Counted from the stretch's first letter, positions 1 to 11,849 are shown. The stretch is 64,000 bases of DNA from Lepidodermella squamata (GCA_047495785.1 JBLDXI010000026.1:434001-498000), one strand, 5' to 3'. A program made the numbers and translations. Notes: a model not told the origin generated them from the sequence alone.

Positions 1-2260
1 TTTAAATTCACTAATTTTTCACCTTTTGCACTCTCACACTCTCACAGATAATCCCATTGCTATCCGCACTTTTTTACTCTGAATGAGATTATCCAAAATG
101 TGGTAAACCGTGTTATCATCGTATATTGAGCGCTCGTCACAAGCGCATGTGACAGCATACACCTGATATCGCTGATCGTGAAATGAAAAAAATGAAATAA
201 CTGGAATATAACTTCATACGCAAAAGATGGCGTTTTCGAAAAGTCGCGTTCCTACTCGAAACCGTGCGGGCGCAAGTTTGGCACCGGATCCTGTTGACCA
301 AAGCCAACATTTTATGCAATTTCTGAATGATTTAGACACATTAGTACATACATGCTAAGAATGAAATCGGCAGCAGACGCCAGTCACGCGCACGCTGGCT
401 GACCTTTATACATGAGATGTACTGCCTCATACATCCGCGTACATTCATGTTTGCGCGTGTGTATGTAAACTCTATCCGCGATAGCGCGGCCTGCCTCAGT
501 CTACGCATTTCTATAGGAGAGTCAGAATGAGTTTAGGTTATTTGGAAAATCTTCCGCCACATCTTTACATTGGTAAATTTGGGACAGTTATAACTCACTA
601 AAACTTTGTCGTATTTCTATCAGAGAAAATTGTTCAAACCCATCTTCAAATTTGCTGTCGAGTGGTGTTTAAAATTCGTCTATATATTCAGTATGAGACA
701 TGCAGTGATTCGGCATGTTTTTCAAGCCTACAATGAGCCATCGCTGATTATTTTTAGATTTTAACATCAGTGGCATGAGTAATTTGACCGGGCTGCATAG
801 CCTGCTGTTTAGCAACTATGTTCCGCTTCAAAGCTACACAATACGCAAGGTGACCTTGCCACATTAAAATCGAATTCCTTCAAATTAACAAGCGATATTA
901 GTATCGGCGTCCTATAGGCTGAAATCATTCTCAGGGTGGCTGCTAATGTCACTCTAAGATCTGCGAAGTGAATCATGGCTGCGCCTTAATAGTAGTTATG
1001 AGATGCGCGTGGTTCCATGGTTCCAACTTGTGATTTCGATCATCGGTTTTCGCCAGCGATCGGAAAGAATTGGCTGCAGAAGCCTGGAAATCCTAGAAAG
1101 GAGCCGATAAACATCATCAGGGCCATCTTCACCCAGAACACCTGTCGTGAAATTCTCTTCAAAGCAATGTGCGCAAGCCCAACATTTCTTGTCGGAATCA
1201 AGGTAAAGCGCCTGAATGAGCTAGATGAGGATCTGGACGCACTTCCTTCCTGACACTATATGATCAACGCTTGGCAGTAAAAACTATGGTCGAATCGAAA
1301 CTGCTGTCTGCAGATCATCGGTATCATTTCCCCGCCAAAATTATATCCAACGATTACCGAGGCAGGACTGCTGTTTGTCATCATCAAGAGAAGATGTTCT
1401 TCGGACTTCCTGCGCTTCCTGCGTGCTGACGCTTTGCTTCGAAAAGCTCTGCAGAAGTCTATTCACTTTTCAAGGTGCAATTATTAGCCGTTAAAAATGG
1501 CAAAAAATGCACTCTGCAGCAGTCCTCAATTTTAGCGCAGACCATGTGGCAGCTAAATCTTGAGCTGGGTCAATGGACGTGAAACCTTCTTTCAGAGCTT
1601 GAATATGAGCCTTGCAGGTGAGTAATACAATTTATTCTACTGCTAGCTTCTCTCGCATGACTCGCCCATTGTATATTTTAGTTTGAAAAATATTAGAAAA
1701 ATCTGCCTATAGCGCGCAATCTTGTTAATACTAGCAGGTTATAAATGTGTAGACGTTTCTGGGAGATGAATTTCAAGGACCACTTTAAAGGAGATGAGTT
1801 TTGCGAAAGTTTTGACGTATAATCATTACTGCGACACTAGTCGAAGACTTGCCTTGCGTAGCCATTATTGCGTGGCCAAGGGAAATAAAAATAATTTACC
1901 TAGGTATAGTTTTGCGGCTAGTTGCATCCATACTTGTTTTGTGGCCTTACACTGTGGAATACTTACACTCAGTTATTGTGGCCTCAGTTATTGTATTATT
2001 GTTGGGTGTAGGGTGATAATGCAATGTGGTAATGCAGGGTATTGGTAAACATTGAGTGGGAAACAGCAAAACGAGAAAACTCCCAAGAAACTTTAAATTG
2101 GTCAAACAGAGAATTCCGCCATCATTTTTCAGGTTTTTCCTACTTTGTCAGTCTTGTGAATTTTTAGCAAATATTCAGCAAACACAGAATTATAGTGGAG
2201 TTCTTGGGATATCGACGATTCCGGACAATTTTACCTTGATATATGGGGAATTTAGTCACC
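1..2260. other. Gene-poor left edge, no feature recognised
   Basis: Open frames are short, overlap on both strands and carry no domain signature I recognise. The longest (1017-1253, + strand, 78 codons) shows no motif and no convincing splice partners. The stretch may hold decayed repeats, but I saw no terminal repeats or coding relics. Confidence 0.5.
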
Positions 2261-2268
2261 TAGACTCC

Positions 2269-2301
2269 GGAATTGGGTCGGAATTGGGTCGGAATTGGGT
2301 C
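2269..2301. repeat. Three tandem copies of an 11-bp unit
   Basis: The unit GGAATTGGGTC occurs three times head to tail without mismatch. It lies in non-coding sequence and no function is suggested. Confidence 0.9.
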
Positions 2302-2933
2302 CTAACTTCAGCCAACTCACCCAGTTACGCTAATACATTATGTTCGTTCCGTTGAATTTTTCTCGACGTGCTGGAGTGTAAAAATCGTCTTTTGCGCTTC
2401 CCGCCCCCTTCTCGCCCATTTAAAGTCATATTTTGGGATCACAGATTGTCTCAACAATGCACATTTGTTGAGTTGCGTACAAAAAATTGGTGCAATGCAC
2501 TTTGTGCCCAACTTTCGTCCGGTCGGGGTTCGGGGTTAGGCCGCAGCGGCCGAATGGAGGAAGTGGCCGAAATTAGGGATTTCTACTGCATATACAAATG
2601 GGGAGTTGTGCATTAGCAAACAAGTTCCAGCTATTGCTAAATTATTGCTATTGTTATTTTGAGAAAAGCAAACATAAATCCCTTTTGTTAAATCATTTTT
2701 TTCTAAATTCAAATTTATTCGTCCATTAGTCACTAAAATAAGCATCCTATCTAAACCTTTCAAACCATAACTCGTAATTACGTAGCAAGTTTGGTAATGC
2801 TCAAAACATCTTTCCTGATCTGCTGATGTTTTTAAGCTACAGGTGCATAAAGCATGAAAAATACTTGCACGCAGATGATGTGAATTGAGGGACCGTAATT
2901 TAGAGAAAAATAAGGGAATAGTCTACATGGCCA

Positions 2934-3160
2934 CACCAGAAAAAGTCACCCTGATTGGGGTGATACTATTACCTTGTGAAATCCCCTCAGTTAGGGCCCT
3001 GTGAGTACCTATAACCCTAATTCACCGATTTTTCAACATTTATCTGAATTCATGCCCGAATTCACCTTAATTGATCAACCGAATTCTGAAATCTATCGAA
3101 AGCGCGAATTTAGGTACCGAAACTGAATGCATTTCGGTAGATAAATTAGGGTGAGTTTTT
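2934..3160. mobile_element. Degraded copy of a TA-inserting miniature inverted-repeat element
   Basis: The left end begins CACCAGAAAAAGTCACCCT. The interior matches, as reverse complement, the element at 18974-19218: both carry the blocks around 'gtgaaatcccctca', 'ttagggccctgtgagta' and 'tcaacatttatctgaattc'. The right terminal repeat has decayed after 'ttagggtgagttttt', so the copy is old. The two copies lie in opposite orientations. Confidence 0.8.
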
Positions 3161-4770
3161 GATGAGGAATATGGTTAGGAATATAGTTTCCCCCCGAAAT
3201 CGAATCCCGAGTGATTTAGTCGCAGTCAAACGAATCGGGGGGTTCCACTCTGTTCTGATCAAAACAAAGCAAAGCAAAATCGCAGCTTACTCATTTTAAA
3301 ACAAACTAAACCGTGACAAGGTTAGTTCGCCTAAGAGTATTCATCGCTGATTTGACTGATTCAGCTCAGCTCGCAAATTTATCGGCAATCGCCTCATTCT
3401 TCTTCTTCATGCAATGGATGATGTCAAAATATTCCATCCCTCAGATGATTCGCGCTCAACTATACAGTAAATATTTCAACTAATTGTTTAGCTTACTATT
3501 CATTTTTCTATTTTTTCGCAAATTGATCCAGATTTTTTAATTTATAAATTCGCAGGCAATTGGTCAATGGAAAGGTTCACGGGAAACCTGAATTCCATCC
3601 TGCTTCAGTGCGCGTCGGCGATTTCGGCGAGTGGCCTCGTCATGTCCTATTAAGTGCGCCATTCCCCCAACAACCGTTTTGACGCCCCGACTTCCTCTGT
3701 ACCCAATAAAAGGAATTCCGAAAAGTCGTACGTCAACGACTACGGCAACGAAAACAAGTCGACGATAACAGCAAAGACGATGATGCAGCCTAAAGACCGG
3801 TAGGGCCGAGTACGAAAACGAAAACGTCACGGCAGAGTTGTCCTCGGGTCCATAATTGACCCGAGTCGGACTAAACCTAAACCCGGACCCGATCTACCCG
3901 ACCAGTGGAAAACTCACGGCGACGGGGCATCACCGTTCAGCTACTAAGCCCCTTGACACAATAATGGCCGTCTGCCGTCTTTTCACATTCAATAATCTGG
4001 TCTGATCGAAAACATGGCAAAGTTTGCAACATGCGATGCATTGATGGCTGCCTTGAACTCAAACTCAAAGCTAAGACAAAACGATTTCTCGTTGGCGCAA
4101 TTGCTCTTTTGTCAGACTGCGTCGTCTGTCAGAGAAATAAACGGCGGATAAGCCGCAAAAAGCCGTCGAAAAAACGAAGAAAGACGGATCAACAGAAGAC
4201 AATGAAAATAATGTCGTCAATAAGGCCATTATCACCGTGAGATTATTTCTGAAACTGGTTTACCTCGTACTCATTTCGTCAACCGATCACGCAACCCCAG
4301 TTAAGTTTCTTTAACCAACATGGTTGTATCAATAAACTACAATAAAAACCTGCGTGGTTGCTTCGAGCCCAATTGCTTGGTCGAAACATCTATCCGCCGG
4401 TTCGCTGCCAGTTTCGGAGGAATTTTGGTCTTCTCTAGTTGTTGGCAGCTACGACTTATTATATTGCTCATCAACCTGGTTTTGGTGACAGTAGATATTC
4501 GCGAATTCTTACACCATTCGATAATTTAAAGTCTTCGCTGAACTACAGCCAACTACCATCAGCCCTGATAAAAGATAAAAGCATGTCTGCCGTTATCTTG
4601 GCAAGCCTCTTCCACGATTGAAGCCAACGCATGCGTCTCCCAATCAGCAACTCGGACCACTTGTGTTGCGACATGCTGCTAGAAGGTAATATATCTTTAA
4701 TGTTAATTATTTTTAAGCTTCGTCACTTCCTAGGTAACAGGATGCTCATGGGGTTGTTACTATTTTTTGA
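3161..4770. other. Intergenic stretch, no gene recognised
   Basis: No reading frame here shows a recognisable domain. A basic Lys/Arg-rich frame at 4031-4240 (+) and overlapping frames near 4320-4620 look like chance frames or decayed repeats. No splice-linked gene model could be built. Confidence 0.4.
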
Positions 4771-4847
4771 CTTGGGCACCTCTACTACAACTTTGGCCGA
4801 CGATTTTGATTTGCCGGATTTACACTGATTATAAGCCGGCCTCAACC

Positions 4848-5068
4848 GAAATGAACACCATCTGGCCGACCTGTGCGCTCATCTACCAGGCTCAACACTG
4901 TTCATATTCACTATTCACCACATCGGCAACCACTGGATATTGTCCTTTTCACTGCAGAGCGACGAGCCTCTCATTTGCTTCTCTTCTGTGACAATCATAT
5001 CCAAAGCAAGGAGCGAGGTGAAGAGACATCTAAAAGTAAAACTCTTCGCCTGCAAGATGTACTAAACG
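4848..5068 (+). pseudogene. Possible relic of a Ulp1/C48-like protease domain (weak)
   Basis: The third forward frame is open across this stretch and reads a run containing 'IHHIGNHWILSF', followed by 'LICFSSV'. This recalls the His-Trp strand of Ulp1-type cysteine proteases found in some DNA transposons (IHH..NHW). No catalytic Asp or Cys partner and no intact upstream part is visible, and sequence before it contains stops. I offer this only as a weak resemblance; a chance frame is an equally good explanation. Confidence 0.2.
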
Positions 5069-5180
5069 TCTGATATTTTCTCGAAAATAAAACGCAGAAC
5101 GAAGGTTGGCAAAAAAATCATGTTTACTGTTAAAGAGAGAGAGATTTCTCCTATGATTGAGGCTAAAAAACGATGCAGAT

Positions 5181-5215
5181 AGTGTTTCTGTATTCCTGTA
5201 CAATACAGAAACACT
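5181..5215. repeat. Perfect 14-bp stem hairpin
   Basis: AGTGTTTCTGTATT is followed by a 7-nt loop (CCTGTAC) and by its exact reverse complement AATACAGAAACACT, then TTTTATT. No gene abuts it. It could be a small foldback element or a transcribed hairpin; the stem is short for a microRNA precursor. Confidence 0.85.
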
Positions 5216-5402
5216 TTTATTAAGATGGACTTTTTATTATCGCATTTTCCTATATAAATGGCGTACAAGATCACTTTACTCAGAATTCTGAGCCAAGATT
5301 GCTTAAATATATAAAGTAATAAGTACGCGGAGAGTAATAAGTAGATCGTTTATCGCCTCTCGTACCCTGGGGATATATAAGATCAGATGCAAGAATATCA
5401 TC

Positions 5403-5583
5403 CATATCGTTCACGTCGTGGGAGAACTCGCATTTCGGAAAAAGTCCGACTGTACACTGAGTACAGTAGGTGTAAATATAATGGAAAAAGAAAAAACATA
5501 GCCAGCCTACCGTGCTTGACAGTACAGTAATCAGAAAAAAACACCGAAGTTCGAGTTCTTCCGCGACGTGTACGATATAGTGA
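5403..5583. repeat. Imperfect foldback repeat of about 180 bp
   Basis: The left arm (near 'atatcgttcacgtcgtgg', continuing 'gagaactcg..ttcgg') matches the reverse complement of the right arm (around 'cgaagttcgagttcttcc', continuing 'gcgacgtgtacgatat') over roughly 35 bp with a few mismatches. This suggests an old miniature inverted-repeat element. Confidence 0.55.
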
Positions 5584-6328
5584 CGCCAAAATTGCGTCTA
5601 AAAATGCCTTACAATAGAAACCTGCAGCTCTTACAGTGAAACGGGCTCATCTACCGTATCATCGTCGCAGACAAAAATTAAGCCTGAAATATCGATTACC
5701 CTGGACGCTCTTTTTTCAGGATTTATCTTGAGACGTAATTTTGACTTCACTACCGATGCCACATATTGACCTGGAATAACCTAATGACGTCTAACCTAAT
5801 GTTTGAGCCACCACATCGATAGCGTTTATAGAAAATTCAGATATTTCAAACTTGTTACTGTAACAGACGAGTGGTGAGCGTCTCAAAAAACAGCGCGCCC
5901 GTGTTTTTTAGATGAACTGAAAGTGACGGTCGCTAATGCAAGTTTTTCATTGAAAACGCCTCTTATGAGGAATTTTTTAATCGAAGGCTTACGCCGCAAA
6001 CGAAATCATTAGACTGATTAATGCCGGCGTGTGCTTTTTGCTACAGTACTTCCATGCGAACGCGTAATCGCGCATGTGCCAACAATGCGCGCTCGCGCAC
6101 CAGTTGCATAACCGGCACACGCAAACATAAATGTACTACGCACTACAGTTTTTTTCTTATTGCGCAACATCGGTGAGGCATGTAGCAAATATTCGCACAC
6201 ATTTTTGCTCAGCGCGGCAGCGCGGTCATTTTGGCACCAATTTCGTCTTTATTCGACCATGTAACACATGAAAAATGGCTAAAATTAGGTATAAAATCCA
6301 TTAACCACCAGCCAGTTTGCATGGCACG
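5584..6328. other. Intergenic stretch, no gene recognised
   Basis: No domain-bearing frame, RNA gene or clear repeat was seen here. Confidence 0.4.
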
Positions 6329-6595
6329 AAATATGCCAAGAGTCATTTTTTGAATATTTCTAAGAATTTAAGGCTAAGCATGAATTCTGAATTGAACACT
6401 GCGTCTTATAGAGAATGTTGCGCTGAATTCACTTGTGAATTTTCTAGAATTATTGCGGGCAATTTTGACATGAAATAAATATCCGAAAAGCGATTTCAGG
6501 CCACTAGAAAATTCTAAAATTTGGTTCCGCTAACAGCATATTTGGTTCCGATACAGCAAATTTGGTTCCGCTCACTGTAAATTTGGTTCCGGTAA
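6329..6595. repeat. Dispersed repeat, copy 1, with a short tandem tail
   Basis: This block is repeated in the same orientation at 35036-35240. Shared stretches include 'agagtcattttttgaat', 'ggctaagcatgaattctg' and 'atttcaggccactagaaa'. It ends in four imperfect copies of a unit around 'atttggttccg' (about 20 bp apart); the other copy has two degraded units. Confidence 0.8.
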
Positions 6596-6604
6596 CAGGA
6601 AGAC

Positions 6605-6835
6605 CCAATGATTAATCCGAGAGTATGGCGTCTTTGTTTCTGACCAATGATTCCGAAATCTTCTCAGGAAAGTGGCTGGATGTTAGCTTTTCTTCCACTG
6701 ACAGCAATCTCGTTCTAAATGTCACATTGACCCGAGTTGATAGTTATTATCATAAAAAGTTCCTCGAGTTCAAGGTGAGGCAGAGAATTCTCAGAATAGG
6801 ATATTGACAGAAACCATCTTCATGCGTACGCATAA
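6605..6835. repeat. Duplicated segment, copy 1 (partner at 22600-22815)
   Basis: The stretch reads like 22600-22815, downstream of NR-D, with many substitutions. Shared stretches include 'ctgaccaat', 'agtggctg.atgttagc' and 'aaagaattct'. A 60-codon frame (6625-6807) is open in this copy but broken in the other, so I do not call a gene. With the receptor fragment that follows, it appears to be a decayed copy of the region between NR-D and NR-E. Confidence 0.65.
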
Positions 6836-6941
6836 ATTGTGATGGAATTCTACCAAGTGATGCAGTGTACGATCGAAAGAACGTTGTCAGTTGAATTCAG
6901 CGAACATGGCAATGTGAGCTGTTAATTCATTTTATCTCTAA

Positions 6942-7317
6942 GAACTCCTGATCTTAACCAGCTGGAACTTGGGACTGGCGGAAAAGCCGCGCATTTCGGA
7001 AATTTATCTTTGTTACTCGATATCAAGCTGGCCCGCTCATTAATTTTCTAATTTATCTCCTATCGCGACTTCGAAACATGTTGACATCACTGAGCTAGTA
7101 CATCTAATAACAGCGAATTAATGACTTCAAAGAGTATGTTCACTCTCGCAGCGAACGCGATCGGCATTTGGAATTATCGACTTTCTTTAGCATACGAAAA
7201 TCAGCTCGGAATAGCAACTGCTGTTATGAAGCAAGACGCAATACAAAGACCGACCTTTATGAAAATGCCGATGCTGATCCAACTTCCCAAGTACAAAACG
7301 TCAAGCCATCATTATAG
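6942..7317 (+). pseudogene. Broken nuclear-receptor copy related to NR-E
   Basis: Three pieces of an NR-E-like gene remain, in order. The first matches the exon-4 end ('cctgatcttaacca..tgg', then '..ggcggaaaa'). The second matches the exon-5 start ('cgaaacatgttgacatcac', then 'tgagctagta'). The third is most of the last exon, from 'agcaactgctgttatgaag' to the shared ending '..gccatcattatag'. The zinc fingers, exons 6-7 and reading continuity are gone. The closest intact relative in the window is NR-E. Confidence 0.85.
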
Positions 7318-7915
7318 TCTCTCATGGGTGTTTAGTAAACTGTCCAAAATTGCAAAAAATTTCGTTCGAGTTTTTCTGATATGATGGTGTTTTTGTACCA
7401 AATTTCGAGGACATTTGCGCTGTGACCCGCCGCTAGATAGCCTTTCAGGACAAATGAGCCAGTTGGACACTGTGCGCTCTCTAGCATCTAGCAGCTTCCC
7501 GCGCTGAAATGACTTCGCTAACTATACTTAATTGATTTATATCGAGCAAGAACTAGCTAGACTTGCGACTCCTCACACATTTTTTACTAGGTACTTATTT
7601 CCACCTAAACTCCGCAGTTCGAGTTTTGCAAAATATGGGAAAATCATTATATTAGGAAAACTAGTCCCTCCCTGTCAGTGCTATAAACATCTACATCTTC
7701 CTAGCTCTATAGGTATGCGTGCAGCTCTCAAGTCGATTCAGCTTTGTTGCCACGTAATACCTCTGTTGATGTATATATCACCTCCATTTATCAGCAAAAT
7801 GAGGCATTTTTCGCTGTTAGCTGATGACCTAGTCCGATCTACTAAGGATCTTGTATCGTGTGGCAGTACGAGCTATTTGAACTTTCCACTTAAGTTTAAG
7901 CAATGGTCTTGTTCA
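7318..7915. other. Intergenic stretch with one long unexplained frame
   Basis: A 137-codon forward frame (7532-7945) spans this stretch. It has no signal peptide, repeated motif or splice partners I can support, and it runs into an inverted-repeat element, so I do not call it a gene. Confidence 0.35.
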
Positions 7916-8088
7916 CTATTCCTACATGCGCATGGTAAAATTTAGCCATTGGGAAATTTAATTTCTCTATGGCTGAATTAAATTTTTTAAGGCGGACTTT
8001 TTATTTCAATTTTTTACGCTATTTTCATAGGGGTATGACCCTTTAACACCCCAAAAAGTGGCTCCAGATAGTGCGCATGTAGGAATAG
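7916..8088. mobile_element. Candidate miniature inverted-repeat element, 173 bp
   Basis: CTATTCCTACATGCGCA at 7916-7932 is exactly inverted at 8072-8088. The interior and right flank carry further related pieces ('ctctatggct', 'agccatagag'). No target duplication is obvious. Confidence 0.6.
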
Positions 8089-8439
8089 CATTACTCTATG
8101 GCTTTCCATGGAGAAATAAAATTTCCCCCCTCTCTGGAACCCCTCGCTAGCCATAGAGTATTCCCTTATTTCGTGATGATGTCAATACTTTAGCTTTTTG
8201 CCCGAAAATGATGCCGGCATCAAATAAATGTCAGGGTAGGGATACTCACTGTAAGGACCCTCTTTCTCTGAACGGTTCTCAGTGGTCAAGGTTAGTTTTG
8301 GTTGCTGGTCGAACATTCGTAAATGATGGACTATGATTCAGCTGTACCATAGAGAACTTCGTTCTCTATGAGCTGTACGGTATAGTTGGACATTTGAAAG
8401 CTCATAGTTTTGAGTTCTACAAGTTCAAATTGGACATTT

Positions 8440-8742
8440 CGAACACGGACGGCGATATCGTCAAGCGTAACTAGGTCGTATAAATGTAGACACCGGACAC
8501 CTTCCCTGCTCCTTCCTGCTGACGCTGTACGGATGAATGAATAATATCTTTGTTGTCATGCTCAGTAGCACTCCGAATAAAGCACTACTTACAACTTACA
8601 TAATCTGACGGGATTGTTGTCACTCAATGAAACACGGATGAGTACTTAAAAAACCGATAAATCAATTCAGTTTATGTAGGTTGTCCTTCTACGTTTGATA
8701 GCTTCGCTTATCACTTCAGCTGAAACAATTCAAAACATCATC
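8440..8742 (+). promoter_or_regulatory. Upstream region of NR-A, conserved with NR-F
   Basis: About 300 bp before the NR-A start matches the region before NR-F (26955-27284). The match includes ACCGATAAATCAATTCAG at 8653-8670, about 90 bp before the ATG; the NR-F copy lies 94 bp before its ATG. The similarity mainly reflects shared descent by duplication; the best-kept block could be a regulatory site. No clear TATA box was seen. Confidence 0.55.
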
Positions 8743-10638
8743 ATGGACTACAACAGCAACCGTCTCGTGCAGAAACAGAGAGTCACAGTCTACTGCAATG
8801 TTGCAACTTTACATGGCTTTTTGACTTTTTTAATCCATTTCTTTCATAGGTCTGTGGCAAAGTTGTTCCGCCGAGGACGCGATACAACCCGCGGCAGTGT
8901 AGCGCTTGCCAGGTTAACTACGGCACAAATTTGTCACACTATTTTCTCCACTATATGTAAATATTTAGAAATTTTTCACTCGACAATCCGATCGAAGAAA
9001 CGAATTTCAATGCGTCACTGGGAGATTTGACTGCGAAATAAAACCGGAACAATATCGTAACTGTTGCAGTCGTTGCCGGCTGGAAAAATGCTTTGCAGTG
9101 CGTGAACGAAGACGTATGAAATATTTTAATTTGATTACTCTATGGAATGAGCAAATTACATTGCCCAGATATTACGAGGCAGCTTGCTGGGCCTTCTACT
9201 ACTGATACTAGGTTGGATGGTTCGAGCCGCTATACTGCTAGTGAAGAGTCGGCAACATCAAACATTATTCCCGATTATAGCTGGAATTCAACGATACCAA
9301 GCAATCCCGATCTATTTCAATTCAGTGCGGCGGAGAGAGCCACCAACAGGTCAATTATTGGGCTCACGGTCCTGCATGACTTCCATTCGGTAATTTATCG
9401 CTCAATTCTGGGCTCATATTAGTTTCGTCCAGCCTCCAGGCGTCGGTTGCGCAGTTGGAGGGTAAAAGAGGACTAATGCGCGAACCTTAGTCGAAAATTT
9501 TATAAATTTCAAGGCCTCGTGCGGTAATGCCAGCTTTGATTATTTAGATTATTTAGGCGGCTTTTATTCCAAAAGTAATTCAGCGATTCTCTATCGCATC
9601 AGAGATCGCATAGATATAGGGTTCTCGCGATAAATATTAATAGGAACATGTTTTACGCGCATCTTAACTTTCGAGAAGCGAGTACGCGGAAAACTTAAGA
9701 TGCGGGTGAAACTTATTTTTTTCGCGCTCAAAACTAATATGGGCCCGGAATTTATCTGTACTTCCCTTGTTCTTGTCTAACCACTCGTCAAAATTGTTAC
9801 GGACCAAATTCAGTTCCCGCTGCTAAGAAAGAGCGTTCCTTACGATGACGTTACCAAGTTAGCATCAGAATTTTCCAACCTTCACGTCGAGATGTTCAAC
9901 AAAGCCAGCTCAAGATTCGCACAATACATGAAAGGTATATAAGGATAATCTTTTGAGCTGATCAGGCGAATGCCTACTTTTTTCTTGCAGAAGCTTTCGC
10001 CCTTTCTAACAGCGAGTTGGCAGAAATAGCTGCGGTAGGATGGACTTTAGTCGCACATGCTTTCCCATGTCAACCTGGCGATGAAAATCCAATCTCCATC
10101 AGCAAAGCTATCATGCCACAATTTTTGTCTATTTTCCCCGAGTTTGAGGTAAATCATCTGCTCTTCTTATTTCCATTCTGCCTAGTGATCATTGCTTATC
10201 GGATTTTGAATGTGGCATTTCGGCATGATTTTAACATGATTTTAACCTTTTGCAGCCGCTCATTCTTTGGGCAAAGGAGCTTTCACACGTCTTTAGCGAA
10301 TGGCAACCAACAATGCCGGAATTTGCTCTATTCATTTGTTTCCTGTTTTTCAGTGGTAAGTGCTGAGCCGTATTATAGTAATTTATTGTATATCATCCTG
10401 ATGTCTTTCCTACTTAGGATCAAAGACTCCAGCAATGCTTCGACGAGCGGATGTTTTGCAGAAATCCCTCTTAATGCATTACGTTTCTCTAAGAGGAGAC
10501 TGTCAGTGGCAGGACGGGATGAATCACGTCGAAAAGGCAATGACTATCATGAAGCGAGTTGCAGCGTATAGGCCGATATTTGTGAAAAAAGCGGAGGATC
10601 GCTCGAGGCTCTGGTTGCGCAACATCGATTTCTCATGA
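8743..10638 (+). CDS. NR-A: nuclear-receptor-like transcription factor, 361 aa
   Basis: Intact. Exons: 8743-8799, 8850-8912, 8969-9113, 9169-9389, 9814-9934, 9991-10148, 10256-10355 and 10418-10638. Exons 1-3 encode a divergent two-zinc-finger DNA-binding domain. Finger 1 is C-N-V-C then C-S-A-C-Q after 14 residues, leading into KFFTRQ; the first CxxC is made by joining exons 1 and 2. Finger 2 is C-x6-C followed by a Cys pair and C-x2-C (NCCSRCRLEKC). Exon 4 is a linker with NSTIPSNPDL; exons 5-8 form a helical ligand-binding-like domain (LWAKELSHVF.EW, MPEFALF). It is presumably a nuclear DNA-binding regulator; ligand and targets are unknown. Intron 4 is long because of a transposon. NR-F is its closest copy. 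An AATAAA lies near 10703. Confidence 0.88.
9410..9746. mobile_element. Inverted-repeat element inside intron 4 of NR-A
   Basis: GGGCTCATATTAGTTT at 9410-9425 is mirrored by AAACTAATATGGGCCC at 9731-9746, with one mismatch. A second, internal palindrome (GCGCATCTTAA / TTAAGATGCGG) lies near the right end. The 337-bp insertion accounts for most of this 424-bp intron; the paralogues have short introns here. Confidence 0.75.
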
Positions 10639-10923
10639 ATCTCAGCCGCGTTTCAAACTGCAGCCTAGTTCGATGATAGAAAAGCATACAACATATATTT
10701 AAAAATAAAATTTTCCTATTTTCGATAGGTAATAAGGAGGCCGTGCACAACGGTTTTTCGACTGTGAACCACTGTCCTAGGTTTCATTGCTTTTCACGAA
10801 AACTGATACATTATTCTAGGGTGGCATGGTAGCCATACTGAGACGCCGGCGCTGGTTAAGAACTGGTTAGCTGGTTAGTTAGTTCCAAAGGTCATCGTGG
10901 CAATAAATAGTCTCATTATCAGC
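10639..10923. other. 3' flank of NR-A, conserved with NR-F
   Basis: The first 170 bp resemble the 3' flank of NR-F (29062-29260), for example 'ctagttcgatgat', 'ggtaataagga' and 'gaaccactg'. It therefore marks the downstream limit of the duplicated NR-A/NR-F unit. Confidence 0.65.
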
Positions 10924-10924
10924 A

Positions 10925-11189
10925 TTGGGGATAATTTTCGGTCACATGACTATCGGCTTCGAAAATGTCGATGATCAGTTTGTTCTTCGATAGTTTGAGC
11001 AAAAACATCAGCGCGTAAAGAACGTAAAAATAAACGAGTTCGTCTTTACGCGCTAATCTTTTTGTTCGAAAATGTTGCACCTTAAAGCTGACTTTTACAA
11101 TAATGTCGGCTGTATCGCCTGCAGATAAAGCTGACTTTATGGGATAGAGTTAACTTTATCGATAAAGACGGCTTCGAAAATAACCCCAA
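10925..11189. mobile_element. Candidate miniature inverted-repeat element, 265 bp
   Basis: The left end TTGGGGATAATTTTCG (10925-10940) is mirrored by CGAAAATAACCCCAA (11175-11189). An inner inverted pair around 'cagcgcgtaaag' and 'ctttacgcgct' makes the element strongly foldback. No coding capacity. Confidence 0.7.
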
Positions 11190-11339
11190 ATGATAAATCA
11201 ACCGAGATAAGGAGCTTGGCCCTTATAATTTTGCATATTTAGAGCAGTGATGCTGGTGATGCTGCTCTAGTTATTTTTGTTAAGCCACGTGATGCAGTGT
11301 CATCACAGCGTCCCATGCCACTGTTGCCGCTGTTATCGC

Positions 11340-11530
11340 TCGTTGTATGAGCCAGGCATTGGAGGCTCAACATCTACTACCGGACAACCAGTACTGCGTT
11401 TCGAGAGCCTAGATCGGCGACCGACGTTCCAGTTCGTATCGTTCACCGCGTGCTTCAGGCTCGCTTTAACAAGCGGAAGATGATCGCTATTGGCCTTGAT
11501 GCAAAAGCCTCCTATGATTCGGTTTGGCCA
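11340..11530 (+). pseudogene. Non-LTR retrotransposon reverse-transcriptase fragment
   Basis: One forward frame reads '..VPVRIVHRVLQARFNKRK' then 'MIAIGLDAKASYDSVWP'. This matches the LINE reverse-transcriptase block in which the first catalytic Asp lies in 'LDxxxAYDSVW'. Just upstream the expected 'LLPDNQY' piece is in another frame, showing a frameshift. Nothing intact follows, and the LINE relic to the right is on the opposite strand. Confidence 0.75.
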
Positions 11531-11849
11531 GTTACCCCTGCCGCGTAACCTAAATGGATTACTTCGCGATGGGAAGCTTAAGGCTCGTGGCTCGTGTTGC
11601 CGGTTTTCTCAGCCGGCTGTTCTATGCTTGACAAGATATACCTTTTTGAAATTTTACATTTTTATTAGGTTAATTAATTAATTAATATATTTAATGACCA
11701 TTGATCCCTTTGTTGAGAGCTCGACTTGGAAAATTAAGTGCAAGTATCAAAAAAGTGCGCAGAGAGCCGTTAATATTTCAGTCCGTTTCGTTATAATTTA
11801 TAAGTCAAAACAAAGTAAGGTGAATTATAATAAAATAAATAATCAACAA

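Noticed and set aside
2056-2355. 99-codon open frame on the + strand
   Set aside because: Its end is made of a non-coding tandem repeat and no feature supports translation.
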